The notes under the pieces are model-generated. The model made no database searches, was not told where the DNA came from, and worked only from the letters and a program-made list of their open reading frames with translations. Both the position numbers and the translations under genes were made by a program. Below are positions 35,590 through 44,460 of a DNA stretch of 64,000 bases, in pieces. Each line of letters starts with the position of its first letter. Within the stretch, counting starts at the first letter, position 1. Origin of the DNA: Flavobacterium alvei (GTDB taxonomy: Bacteria > Bacteroidota > Bacteroidia > Flavobacteriales > Flavobacteriaceae); assembly GCF_002920895.1 (NCBI RefSeq), contig NZ_PQVG01000006.1, positions 186,001-250,000 of the forward strand, read 5' to 3'.

Positions 35590-37505
35590 TATGAAAATTG
35601 AGTAAGTTGAAATTTATTTTTAATTAAATCTTCTAATTCATCCATTGGAGCAAGGGCACTTTTTATAATTTCCTTATCGGCTTTAGATAATTCTAGCAAA
35701 TTTATATATTGTCCAGAACTGTCATTTTTTAGTCCTTCCATAGTTCTGTATTTCGATAAGATCAAAAATGCTTTAGCACAGTTAAGATACACTTCGGAGT
35801 TTTTAGGATCGGCCATTGCTAATTGTTTGAAGCGAAGATAAGTATTGTTTATGCCACGCATAGAATGGCTTAAACTAAACAAACGTGCTCCATCAATCAA
35901 TGGCATTAATGCTTTTGTCTTTATATCAAATTTGTCTTTATTGGGTCCTTTTTCTTCGACATTAAACTTCTTAAAAAAGGTTAAAGGGGAGTTTCTTTTT
36001 AAGGCATCATTGCCAAGAAAATCAAAAAATAATGTATTGTTTCTTAAATTATTATACACCACATTCTCTATAGCTTCTTCTATTTTTTTTTCGCCAATTA
36101 CAATTTCAAAATCAAAAAATATACTACTCAATTCATTGCTATTTTCACCTGGAGTATTCATCCAACTGTTGTATTGATTTGTCCAATCAGTCAATGACTT
36201 ACACCAAAGCATATTGCTTCCCATATGTCCGTACGGACAAGGTTCATATCCAATTTTTTCTAGAATTGAAGTGGTTCTTTTTCCTAACTTTAAAAAGTAA
36301 TCTTTTACATCTCTATATTTATCGGCTGTTACATCTTCAAAAATCAAAATACTATCTTGATCAGTTGTCAATAATTGTTCTTTTCGTCCCTGACTACCAA
36401 TACATAACCAAGCAAAACGAGCAGGAGGGGAGCCTAAATCCAAAATCGATAATTCGACTGAACGCTTAATAATGGCTAGATTTATTTCGCTAGCAAGGTT
36501 ATTTACATGAGAAAGTGGAATGTTTTTATGAATTGATTTTTGAATCAATTCGGTCAAGCGTTCTCGTATTGATTTTAGATCTTTTGGATTTTGAGAACGT
36601 TTGATTTCTTTTATTAAGACACCAGGATTACTAGCTTGAGCAACGATTAAATCATGTTCAGAAATAACTCCTTTTACAGCAGATTTATCCGTTCCGTCTT
36701 GAGTAACACACAAATGAGTTACATTGTATTTTAGCATTAGTAATTGTGCTTCGGCCAACGAAACATTTTCAACTACAGTAACTACAGGAGATGACATAAT
36801 CTTATCTACTGTAGATGAAATAGGAATTCTACCTGTAGCAATTTTGGCACACATATCAGTATTTGTTACAATCCCAACAGGAAAAGTATTTTCGCAAACC
36901 ACAGCACTTGTAGAAAGAGCATTAGTCATTAATTGAGCTACCTCTTGAATGATGCTCGAAGCAGTTGATATTATTGGGGTAACATTATAAGTTAAAGACT
37001 GAAAATACTGAATTTCAGACTGTTGTTCTGAATAATAGACATTATCTGATATTAGAGAACCTCGTGTATTTTCTTTATCGCTTGGATTACTTGTGTTAGA
37101 AGCAAAACTATGCAAAAGAAAGTCTAAAACATCTGAATTATTGGCTACAAACGGACGAAAAGTAGCAATAGGAATGGCATAAATGATGGTTTCTTCACGG
37201 GCTTTAGCCGTCATCATATAATTATTCTTGGCAAAAAACGGGCGCAAACCAAAAATATCCCCTTCATAACATTTATTCAATAAGGTTTCCTCAGCATCTG
37301 CTATGACTGAAAGGTTAATAACACCCGAAGCAACAACATAAAAACTGTCATGTAAAGCATCGTTAATTTGAAATAACACTTTATGTTTTTCAAGATTTAT
37401 TACGCGAATACTCAACGATATTTCAGTCAGCTCTTGAAAAGTTAAATTATCAAATGGCGGATATTTTTTAAGAAAATCGGCAATGTGTTCAGCAATTGTG
37501 TTCAT
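35589..37505 (-). CDS. cNMP-binding, CBS-pair, DUF294 nucleotidyltransferase-like signalling protein
   Basis: The 638-aa cytoplasmic protein has three parts. Residues 10-130 are a cyclic-nucleotide-binding fold (VLFQINDALHDSFYVVASG). Residues 165-285 hold a CBS pair (MTNALSTSAVVCEN, VDKIMSSPVVTVVENV). From about 330 onward is a DUF294/GlnD-like nucleotidyltransferase with GSQGRKEQLLTTDQDS, keeping the G-S and D-x-D residues. Such proteins are paired with a DnaQ-like exonuclease and often lie near acetate-metabolism genes, which are not in this window. A role in sensing nucleotides and modifying a partner is likely but unproven. Confidence 0.85.
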   Translation of the reverse strand: MNTIAEHIADFLKKYPPFDNLTFQELTEISLSIRVINLEKHKVLFQINDALHDSFYVVASGVINLSVIADAEETLLNKCYEGDIFGLRPFFAKNNYMMTAKAREETIIYAIPIATFRPFVANNSDVLDFLLHSFASNTSNPSDKENTRGSLISDNVYYSEQQSEIQYFQSLTYNVTPIISTASSIIQEVAQLMTNALSTSAVVCENTFPVGIVTNTDMCAKIATGRIPISSTVDKIMSSPVVTVVENVSLAEAQLLMLKYNVTHLCVTQDGTDKSAVKGVISEHDLIVAQASNPGVLIKEIKRSQNPKDLKSIRERLTELIQKSIHKNIPLSHVNNLASEINLAIIKRSVELSILDLGSPPARFAWLCIGSQGRKEQLLTTDQDSILIFEDVTADKYRDVKDYFLKLGKRTTSILEKIGYEPCPYGHMGSNMLWCKSLTDWTNQYNSWMNTPGENSNELSSIFFDFEIVIGEKKIEEAIENVVYNNLRNNTLFFDFLGNDALKRNSPLTFFKKFNVEEKGPNKDKFDIKTKALMPLIDGARLFSLSHSMRGINNTYLRFKQLAMADPKNSEVYLNCAKAFLILSKYRTMEGLKNDSSGQYINLLELSKADKEIIKSALAPMDELEDLIKNKFQLTQFS

Positions 37506-37683
37506 ATTGAAAAGATATAGTCGAAGGTAAAAATAATAAATTAATAAATGATAATACTAGCATTAACAGAGTAAAACAATCTATTTGTAAAATTCATAAT
37601 ATTTTCTTAAATAAATGCACGAATTGCAATAAATATAATGAAGTTATTCTAATTTTATGAATTAAACTAATCTATTTAAAATT

Positions 37684-38190
37684 ATGAGATTACAAAAGAA
37701 AATTCAATTATTATGCATTGCTTTTTTGACTATAGCTTTTGCTAATGCACAAAAGAACCCAGCAAGTCCAGCAGCAACAGCAACAGGAAAAATTAATGAT
37801 GCTACAATTAGCATTAATTATAACAGCCCATCCGTAAAAGGGAGAGTGATTTGGGGTGAATTAGTCCCTTATAATGCAGTTTGGAGAGCTGGAGCTAATG
37901 AAGCTACAACATTTGAAACAGACAAAGACCTAGTTATTGAAGGCTCAAAATTGCCTGCAGGGAAATATTCTTTTTTTGTTATTCCAAATGAAAAAGAATG
38001 TGTTCTAATTTTTAATAAAACAGCTAAACAATGGGGAGCTTATAAATACAATCAAGCCGAAGATCAATTACGTGTAACTGTAAAACAGCAAAAAGCAGAT
38101 TCGAATACTGAAAGTTTGATTTATATTATCAACAAGAATTCAGTTGTTTTATGTTGGGAAAAATGGAATATTCCTTTTACTGTAAAATAA
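37684..38190 (+). CDS. DUF2911 secreted protein
   Basis: A signal peptide (MRLQKKIQLLCIAFLTIAFANAQ) is followed by the DUF2911 pattern: ISINYNSPSVKGRVIWGELV, PYNAVWRAGANEATTFE and LPAGKYSFFVIPNE. The protein is 168 aa and beta-rich, probably periplasmic or outer-membrane associated. Its role is unknown. It is monocistronic with a strong terminator 20 nt after the stop. Confidence 0.87.
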   Translation: MRLQKKIQLLCIAFLTIAFANAQKNPASPAATATGKINDATISINYNSPSVKGRVIWGELVPYNAVWRAGANEATTFETDKDLVIEGSKLPAGKYSFFVIPNEKECVLIFNKTAKQWGAYKYNQAEDQLRVTVKQQKADSNTESLIYIINKNSVVLCWEKWNIPFTVK

Positions 38191-38210
38191 ATTTCTACAA
38201 AATATTCACT

Positions 38211-38246
38211 AAAGCATCTTCAAGAGTTTTTGAAGATGCTTTTTTA
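38211..38246 (+). terminator. Terminator of the DUF2911 gene
   Basis: AAAGCATCTTCAA (38211-38223) and TTGAAGATGCTTT (38230-38242) pair perfectly over 13 bp, followed by T residues. Confidence 0.88.
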
Positions 38247-38476
38247 TTGAATTATATAATGAGAGTAGAGTTTAAAAGAATTTATCAGTCATATATTTTT
38301 ATTGCAAACAGTAAAACAACTAAACATTCTATTTTACATAATATAAATTATAGTGCAAAAAACATTATTTAAATAGCAAGTATAGATTGGTCTAAAACTG
38401 CAATAAAATCAATATAAAACAAAGAAACGAACAATAAAAAACTACTGTTCGTTTCAAAATAAAATAACATTAAAAT

Positions 38477-39801
38477 TTAAACTGTTTTAGCCGTTTTATA
38501 AGTACTGACACCATATAAAGTAACAACTCCCAAACAAATTAATGGTAAAATAAACGAAAAATTAACCTCTGGAATAAATCCGAAAATTTTCAAATCTGAA
38601 AATCCTGGACCGCCCCAGTCTAAAACACTAGCTTGCAGCAATGGCATTAATGCGCCACCAACAATAGCCATAACCAAACCTGAAGAACCAATTTTAGCTT
38701 CGTCACCCATATCTTTTAGTGCAATTCCGTAAATCGTTGGAAACATAATTGACATAAAAATAGATATCGAAATTAAGGAAATTAAGCCCGACATTCCTTG
38801 CAAAAGTATTGCTCCAGCAGCACAAATCATTCCTCCAACACCAAAATAGATTAACATTCTTGAAGGATTTATAGTTTTCATCATAGCTGTTCCAATCCAT
38901 CTTCCTGTTAAAAATAATAACATTGCGCCAATATTGTAGTTGGTTGCTGTAATATTTAATCCGAATGTGTGATTAATATTATCAACATATTGATACATAA
39001 AAGTCCAACACAAAATTTGAGCACCAACGTAAAATGCTTGTGCAACAACTCCAAATTTGTAATTTTTATTGGCCCATAATTTTTTAAAGGATTCAGAGAT
39101 TGACATTTTTTCTTCGTGAACCGTTTTTGGCATTTTAGTAAATAAAATAATAATCAAAATAGCCAACACAAATATTCCTAATCCAATATACGGAATACTT
39201 ATAATCCCTAAATCGTGCTCTCTAATAGATGCTAATTCGTTTGATGACAAGGTTTTGAATGTTTCTGGAGTATATTTATTTGATTTTATACTGCCTATTA
39301 CCAATTCCTGCGCCAACACCAATCCGGTTATCGCTCCAATTGGGTTAAATGCTTGAGCAAAATTCAAACGTTGTGTAGCCGTTTCTTTATTTCCAAGAAA
39401 TAAAATTAAAGGATTTGATGTGGTTTCCAAAAAGGCCAAACCACAAGTAATAACCCATAATGAAATAAGAAAAAAAGTATAACTTTGGTAATGTGCAGCT
39501 GGATAAAATAAAAAGGCACCAGTTGCATACAATACAAGTCCTAATAAAATTCCCGATTTGTAACTGTATTTTCTAATAAAAAGAGCTGCTGGAAAAGCCA
39601 TAAAAAAGTAACCAAAATAAAACGCCATTTGAACGAATGAGGCTTGTAAATTAGAAAGTTCGGGCATTACTTTTTAAAGGTGGACACCATTGGAGCGGTT
39701 AACTCATTTGCAATTCCCCAAAGGGCAAATAATATGGTAATGATGACAAATTGAAAGGCTAGTTCTTTACTAACTACTGGGATTTTTTTGAATTGGTTCA
39801 T
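38477..39801 (-). pseudogene. FucP-type MFS sugar transporter split by a one-base frameshift
   Basis: The first 44 codons (39801-39667; MNQFKKIPVVSKELAF..., TM1 ITILFALWGIANELTAPMV) end at TAA after TFKK. A second frame begins at once with ATGCCCGAACTT and continues for 396 aa through eleven further helices (ETTSNPLILFLGN, TGRWIGTAMMK). Together they form the usual 440-aa FHS/FucP permease, with expected junction F-K-K-V-M-P-E-L. Adding one G to AAAAAG restores this frame. The stop and restart overlap as TAATG, so limited restart is conceivable, but a transporter lacking TM1 is unlikely to work. A real mutation and a sequencing error cannot be told apart here. Confidence 0.83.
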
Positions 39802-40177
39802 TGTTGATTTATTAATTATTTTTCATTTTATTTTTTTTGCGTAAAACATCTTCCGAATAAAAAGGAATCTGATAATTTGCAGGTAAATTTAAGCTACAAC
39901 ATCTTAAAATATTGCATTTCTCAAGTAGTTTTTTTTAATAAATTATAAAAAAAGCTATTTAATCAGAGTTCAATTATTCTTATTTTTTACTGAAATCAGA
40001 TAAGATATTAACTATATCGTTTGAATTATCAAAATACTTATTCTTGTATAAAATGAACTTCAAAATATGATAATTATCAATATTTGAGCGGTATCAACTG
40101 TCTAAATTTGCTTATCATTTGTTAAGCTATCCAACTTTAGATAGACTTATTAATGTTTTTAATAAAAAATACTAATC
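39802..40177. other. 376-nt divergent intergenic region
   Basis: No gene is seen. It contains promoters for the MFS gene and the carbonic anhydrase, several A/T hairpins, and the FNR-like palindrome described separately. Confidence 0.55.
40067..40110 (+). promoter_or_regulatory. FNR-like box and promoter of the carbonic anhydrase operon
   Basis: ATGATAATTATCAA (40067-40080) matches TTGAT-N4-ATCAA at all but the first position. Its centre (40073.5) is 33.5 nt before the TTTG of the -7 box TAAATTTG (40103-40110), the same distance as the TGTAAC sites elsewhere in the window. Confidence 0.55.
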
Positions 40178-40849
40178 ATGAAAAAGAGACTCCTCTGTTT
40201 GCTATTTATCAGCTCTATTTTTGCATTCGGTCAAACTAAAACTGCTGATGATTCATTAACTCCTTTGCAAAAACTCGAAGAAGGAAACAACCGATTTACA
40301 GCTGGAAAACCAGTTCATCCAGACGAAACACTAGAAAGATTAAGAGAACTAAAAAAAGGACAACACCCTTTTGCAATTGTAGTTAGTTGTTCAGATTCTA
40401 GAGTGCCTGCGGAGTTAGTTTTTGACCAAGGTCTTGGTGATATTTTTTCGATTAGAACTGCAGGAAATGTCATGGGAGACTACGAATTGGGCAGTATTGA
40501 ATATGCTGTTGAGCATTTGGATTGCAAACTAATTGTTGTTATGGGGCACAAAGATTGTGGTGCAATAAAAGCATTTATCAATTCGAAAGGGCATTACGAG
40601 CATTCGGATCACATCAAAAAAATAATTGAATACATCGAAAGCGAGAACGAAGAAAAAAAACTGGCAAATAACCACGAATTAAGTATTGATAAAGCTATTG
40701 ATGCCAATATCGAGCATGGAGTTTTGTTCTTAAAAACGGCTGAACCTATTCTAAAAGAATTTTACGATACAAAAAAAGTTGAAATAGTTGGTGCTATCTA
40801 CGATATCGAAACTGGTAAAGTGACTTTCGATAAAAATACCAAGATTTAA
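40178..40849 (+). CDS. Exported beta-carbonic anhydrase
   Basis: The 223-aa protein has a signal peptide (MKKRLLCLLFISSIFAFGQ), unusual for this mostly cytoplasmic class, followed by a beta-class core. Zinc ligands are Cys71 (CSDSRVPAE), His124 and Cys127 (GHKDCGAI), with Asp73-Arg75 as the catalytic dyad. It interconverts CO2 and bicarbonate, here in the periplasm. The next gene, 42 nt downstream, encodes a porin-like protein, so the pair may provide bicarbonate or pH control at the cell surface. An FNR-like box lies upstream. Confidence 0.9.
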   Translation: MKKRLLCLLFISSIFAFGQTKTADDSLTPLQKLEEGNNRFTAGKPVHPDETLERLRELKKGQHPFAIVVSCSDSRVPAELVFDQGLGDIFSIRTAGNVMGDYELGSIEYAVEHLDCKLIVVMGHKDCGAIKAFINSKGHYEHSDHIKKIIEYIESENEEKKLANNHELSIDKAIDANIEHGVLFLKTAEPILKEFYDTKKVEIVGAIYDIETGKVTFDKNTKI

Positions 40850-40891
40850 TTGTGCTATTATAAATACTGTCTTTGCGACAAACAAATAATA

Positions 40892-42067
40892 ATGAAAAAT
40901 TTTCTTTTCTACTTTGTACTTGTTTTAACTCCTCTACTATTATTTGGACAGAAACAACCCCAAGAATCAATCATAAAAAGCACTCCTGTATTACCATCAT
41001 CTAAAATTGCAATTCTTAAAGATGTAGATGTAATCTTTAATACCCGAATGGCTTTTGACAATTATTTTGTAGATAGTGAGCCTATGAGTTCTCAATTTTC
41101 GGTCAATCAACTTCGATTTGAAATCAAAGGAAAAGTTCACGAAAAAGTATATTTTAGATTCAGAAACCGTTATACCAAAATCCCTGATCCCAATACTATC
41201 GACAACATTAGTCGCGCTGTTGATTTGGCTTATTTAAGCATAGAACTTGCCCCTCAAACCAAATTGACTTTCGGAAAAATGATTGGAGATTGGGGTGGTT
41301 ATGAGCTTTTGACCAATCCAATTGAGATTTTGTCTTATAACGTCATCAACGACAAATCAGATAATTTCCAGGTTGGTGCTGCCCTAACTTATTCGTTGTT
41401 AGATCATAAAAATACTTTTAATTTTCAAGTTTTAAATGCTAGAACTAAAACTTTTCAAGAGCAATACGGGACTACTGCGCCTCCTGGAATTACTCAAACA
41501 AAAACACCTTTGAGTGTGGTTGCGAATTGGAAAGGGCATCTTTTTGATGGAAAACTTGAAACTACTTACAGTTTTGCTCATTTCATTGATGCCGAAAATG
41601 CTAATAGAAATTATATTGGTTTAGGAAATAAAATCAAAACCGGAAAACTGATTCTTTTTTATGACTTTCAATATAGTAAAGAAGATTTAGACCAAAAATG
41701 TGTAATTACAAATACTGTAAAAACGAAATACAGCTATGCTGCTCAAGAAGTTTCCTATATTGATAACTGGATACGAGCTGAATATAAAATCCAACCCAAA
41801 GTTGATATATTACTTTCTCTAATGACTAACAATTCCTATTGGAATGGAAATCCAGATCCTAACAAAAGCAATCGTTTACTAACTTCATACGGTATTATTC
41901 CAACAATTGAATACACTCCTTTTTTGGATTTAAATCTTAAATTCTATGTTGGATATATAGCAAAAAAGTATGATTACTCTAGTTATGCAGAAAACAATTT
42001 TAATGCAAAAGACATTTCTACAGGTCAATTAAGTTTTGGAATTATTGCTCCACTCCTTGTTTTGTAA
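40892..42067 (+). CDS. Outer-membrane porin-like beta-barrel protein
   Basis: The chosen start MKNFLFYFVLVLTPLLLFGQ at 40892 gives a clean signal peptide and 391 aa. The mature part is made of alternating beta strands with the pattern VNQLRFEIKGKVHEKVYFRF and LTFGKMIGDWGGYELL, like OprO/P-type and related porins of Bacteroidota, and ends in hydrophobic residues. Substrate is unknown; anions are likely given the carbonic anhydrase immediately upstream, with which it appears cotranscribed. Confidence 0.75.
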   Translation: MKNFLFYFVLVLTPLLLFGQKQPQESIIKSTPVLPSSKIAILKDVDVIFNTRMAFDNYFVDSEPMSSQFSVNQLRFEIKGKVHEKVYFRFRNRYTKIPDPNTIDNISRAVDLAYLSIELAPQTKLTFGKMIGDWGGYELLTNPIEILSYNVINDKSDNFQVGAALTYSLLDHKNTFNFQVLNARTKTFQEQYGTTAPPGITQTKTPLSVVANWKGHLFDGKLETTYSFAHFIDAENANRNYIGLGNKIKTGKLILFYDFQYSKEDLDQKCVITNTVKTKYSYAAQEVSYIDNWIRAEYKIQPKVDILLSLMTNNSYWNGNPDPNKSNRLLTSYGIIPTIEYTPFLDLNLKFYVGYIAKKYDYSSYAENNFNAKDISTGQLSFGIIAPLLVL

Positions 42068-42089
42068 TGCAACGACTTTTATTAATTTT

Positions 42090-42235
42090 TTAATTCACTT
42101 TTTTATAACTCCAAACCGCAATTCCGTTCAATACAAAAGCATAACCAACAATCATAAAAAACGGTTTGGATATATCCGAAAACGTGGCTCCTTTTAGCAT
42201 TACCATTCTAAAATAGAAGTTGCTAGTTACGCCAA
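42090..42235 (-). pseudogene. Remnant of the 3' end of an ABC-2 permease gene
   Basis: On the minus strand this stretch encodes YFRMVMLKGATFSDI, then a hydrophobic run and VLNGIAVWSYKKVN before a stop. It is clearly homologous to the end of the intact permease at 43241-44362 (FIRMVLLKGSGFAEV ... VNGMAVWSYKKLN). Nothing of the 5' part remains. It is separated from the intact copy by the phospholipase-like gene, so a paralogous permease was probably deleted or replaced here. Confidence 0.75.
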
Positions 42236-42240
42236 TATCT

Positions 42241-43146
42241 TTAAAATCGTAATACTTCAGTCATTATTCCAAAACGGATTGTACTAATTTGATGTTGAAA
42301 ATAAATATTATAGTAATCCATTCCGTGATAGAATTGAACAAAGAAGCCTATATCTTCTAAAAATTTTGGATGATAATAAATAATTAAATTAAGATTAAGT
42401 CTGTTTAAATTAAATGTATCCCAATTATTAATGTTATCTAACATCCAAGTAGTTTCTGCTTTTAGAGAGAAGTTTGCTTTTTGATCTTTTCGATTTGTAA
42501 AATTACTTTTCATTGGAAGTTTATAAGCTAAAAAAGTATTGTGCCACCGAAGTCCGCTATATTGTCCGTGAAGTTCTTGTAGCATCCATTCCTTTGGATG
42601 GATTTCAATAGAACTTTTGATAGTTTTGAAAGCTTTAAGTTGGTTACTAAATGATGATTTCAAAAATCCGAATTCTAGATAATTTGTAGAAAAATTTCCT
42701 GTTTGCAAATTGACTTCACCATTTTCGTCATAAAAAGCGCCTTGTTGACCATTAGAATGATGGGCTATTTTACCAAATAACGTTTGTTTGTTAGGTGCAT
42801 CTTTATTTCCCATTAAAAAATATAATGCTAATTGAGGGATGTAACTGGGCGTTTTCACAGGATTTGAATGTTCGTCAAACATCCGTATAATAATTTGAGG
42901 AGTAAAAACTGCCATTAATCTTGAATCTTTACGTTCTCGAATTTTAAAGTTAGGACTTACATTTGCTTCAAATAGTAGAGGTTCTAAATTTCCAATATCA
43001 AAAGGAAAAGTCACATAACTTTCGCCCTGATTTATTTGGGCTATTTTATCCAGATTAAGACAAGTTATTGAGTCGGTTTCTGTTTGGGCTGCCAAACTAT
43101 TTGATGTTAGAATGCCAAACAAGATTAGCAGATTAATTTTTTTCAT
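42241..43146 (-). CDS. Outer-membrane phospholipase A1-like protein (OmPLA/PldA family)
   Basis: A signal peptide (MKKINLLILFGILTSNSLAAQ) precedes a 280-residue beta-barrel. The segment FGKIAHHSNGQQG (His129-x-Ser131-Asn-Gly) matches the catalytic H-x-S-N-G of OmPLA, and Asn in NFSTNYLEFG could be the third residue. The C-terminus ISTIRFGIMTEVLRF ends in aromatic Phe, as expected for BAM-inserted barrels. It would hydrolyse phospholipids in the outer leaflet and keep membrane asymmetry. It lies downstream of the ABC exporter genes, with a permease remnant at its 3' end. Confidence 0.77.
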   Translation of the reverse strand: MKKINLLILFGILTSNSLAAQTETDSITCLNLDKIAQINQGESYVTFPFDIGNLEPLLFEANVSPNFKIRERKDSRLMAVFTPQIIIRMFDEHSNPVKTPSYIPQLALYFLMGNKDAPNKQTLFGKIAHHSNGQQGAFYDENGEVNLQTGNFSTNYLEFGFLKSSFSNQLKAFKTIKSSIEIHPKEWMLQELHGQYSGLRWHNTFLAYKLPMKSNFTNRKDQKANFSLKAETTWMLDNINNWDTFNLNRLNLNLIIYYHPKFLEDIGFFVQFYHGMDYYNIYFQHQISTIRFGIMTEVLRF

Positions 43147-43240
43147 TGTGATAGTTTGTCAAAAGAATAAATAGACTTTTAAAAATTAGAGTCGAATGTT
43201 ATCACGTTTTAAAGAGTTGGCTCTAGTATCTGAAAAACAT

Positions 43241-44362
43241 TTAATTTAATTTTTTATAACTCCAAACCGCCATTCCATTTACAAATACTGCAAATCCTGA
43301 AATAATTAACAAGTTGGGTAATACCTCTGCAAATCCAGACCCCTTTAGCAGCACCATTCTTATAAACTCTACAAAATAGCGAATTGGGTTTAACAAAGTA
43401 AGCTTTTGAGCCCACTGCGGCATACTTTCTATGGGAGTAAACAAGCCGCTCATCAAAATAAAAATTACTATAAAAAACCAAGCAATGAACATCGCTTGTT
43501 GTTGGGTTTCGGTATGATTGGAGATATACAATCCGAATCCTAAAATTAAAAGTAAATACACCGATGTGAAGCCATAAACCAGTAAAATATTGCCAAGCAT
43601 AGGAACGTCAAAAACTACTTTGGATATTACTAAACCCACCGTTAAAATGACTAATCCAAGAACCCAAAACGGAAATAATTTTCCAATAATAAACTGATAT
43701 TTTTTTATAGGTGTTACATTTATTTGCTCTAATGTTCCTAGCTCCTTTTCTCTAACAATATTCATCGACGACAGAAATAAGGTTAGCATCGTAACCAATA
43801 AAACCAATATACCAGGCACCATAAAGGTTTTGTAATTTAAGGTTTTGTTGTACCAAAAGGACGGAATAACCATTATATTTTGTGCCACTTCTTTGTTTTC
43901 GGAGAAGTATTTTGATTGCATTTGAATGTTTTGATTGTAGGTGTTTAGTATCTGTGTCACATATACACTTTCCACGCCAGCTGTTGCGGCATCAATGGCA
44001 TTAATACTAACGGAAATACTTGTTTTTTGTTCTTTTTGGAGGTTACGATTGAAGTGGACAGGAATGTTTACAATAATATCTGTTTTCCCTTTTTGCATTT
44101 CTTCGACAGCTTCTTTTTCAGAAAAATGAGGTTCTGTGACTTTAAAATAAGTGGAGGATTTAAAAGCATTTATTAAATCTCTAGAATCACGACTTTGGTC
44201 ATTGTCAACAAAGGTGATAGCAATGTTTTTAACGTCGAAAGTGGCTGCATTGGACAAAATTAATAATTGTAAAATGGGTAAAATAAATATCAGTTGGAGC
44301 ATACTTTTATCTCTAAAAATTTGCTTGAACTCTTTTTGTATGATGAATAATATTGTTTTCAT
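43241..44362 (-). CDS. ABC-2 type permease 2 of a YbhFSR-like exporter
   Basis: The start MKTILFIIQKEFKQIFRDKS at 44362 is preferred, since the in-frame extension reads into the palindromic repeat. The 373-aa protein has one N-terminal helix, a soluble domain of about 150 residues (VKNIAITFVDNDQSRDSRDL) and five C-terminal helices including the ABC-2 signature EKELGTLEQINVTPI. It pairs with the next permease and the two ATPases to export drugs or lipids through HlyD and TolC partners encoded further upstream. Confidence 0.88.
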   Translation of the reverse strand: MKTILFIIQKEFKQIFRDKSMLQLIFILPILQLLILSNAATFDVKNIAITFVDNDQSRDSRDLINAFKSSTYFKVTEPHFSEKEAVEEMQKGKTDIIVNIPVHFNRNLQKEQKTSISVSINAIDAATAGVESVYVTQILNTYNQNIQMQSKYFSENKEVAQNIMVIPSFWYNKTLNYKTFMVPGILVLLVTMLTLFLSSMNIVREKELGTLEQINVTPIKKYQFIIGKLFPFWVLGLVILTVGLVISKVVFDVPMLGNILLVYGFTSVYLLLILGFGLYISNHTETQQQAMFIAWFFIVIFILMSGLFTPIESMPQWAQKLTLLNPIRYFVEFIRMVLLKGSGFAEVLPNLLIISGFAVFVNGMAVWSYKKLN

Positions 44363-44374
44363 TTTGTGTTTTTT

Positions 44375-44457
44375 AGCCCTGATTGCAGTGGAAATCCTTT
44401 TCTTTTTTGCTGCCAAAAAAGAAAAGATTGTAGCGGAAAGCAGGAAATAGCTCCTAA
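44375..44457 (-). repeat. Dispersed palindromic repeat, copy 3
   Basis: On the minus strand the element starts AGGAGCTATTTCCTG, has an inner stem TTTTCTTTTTT / AAAAAAGAAAA around GGCAGC, and ends CACTGCAATCAGGGCT. Arms match copy 1 at 4198-4280; the stem does not. It sits between the two ABC permease genes of one operon. Confidence 0.8.
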
Positions 44458-44460
44458 TAA

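Noticed and set aside
36703..36725. Further GTAAC ... GTTAC pair as a sixth regulator site
   Set aside because: It is inside the cNMP/CBS/DUF294 coding region, the spacing is wrong, and no promoter lies 41 nt away.
38151..38372. Plus-strand frame of 73 codons over the end of the DUF2911 gene
   Set aside because: It overlaps the gene's end and its terminator hairpin and has no recognisable feature.
39660..39675. Programmed -1 frameshift in the MFS transporter
   Set aside because: The slip site T-AAA-AAG is not a true A-AAA-AAG heptamer and no downstream stimulating hairpin was seen; a simple one-base loss is more likely.
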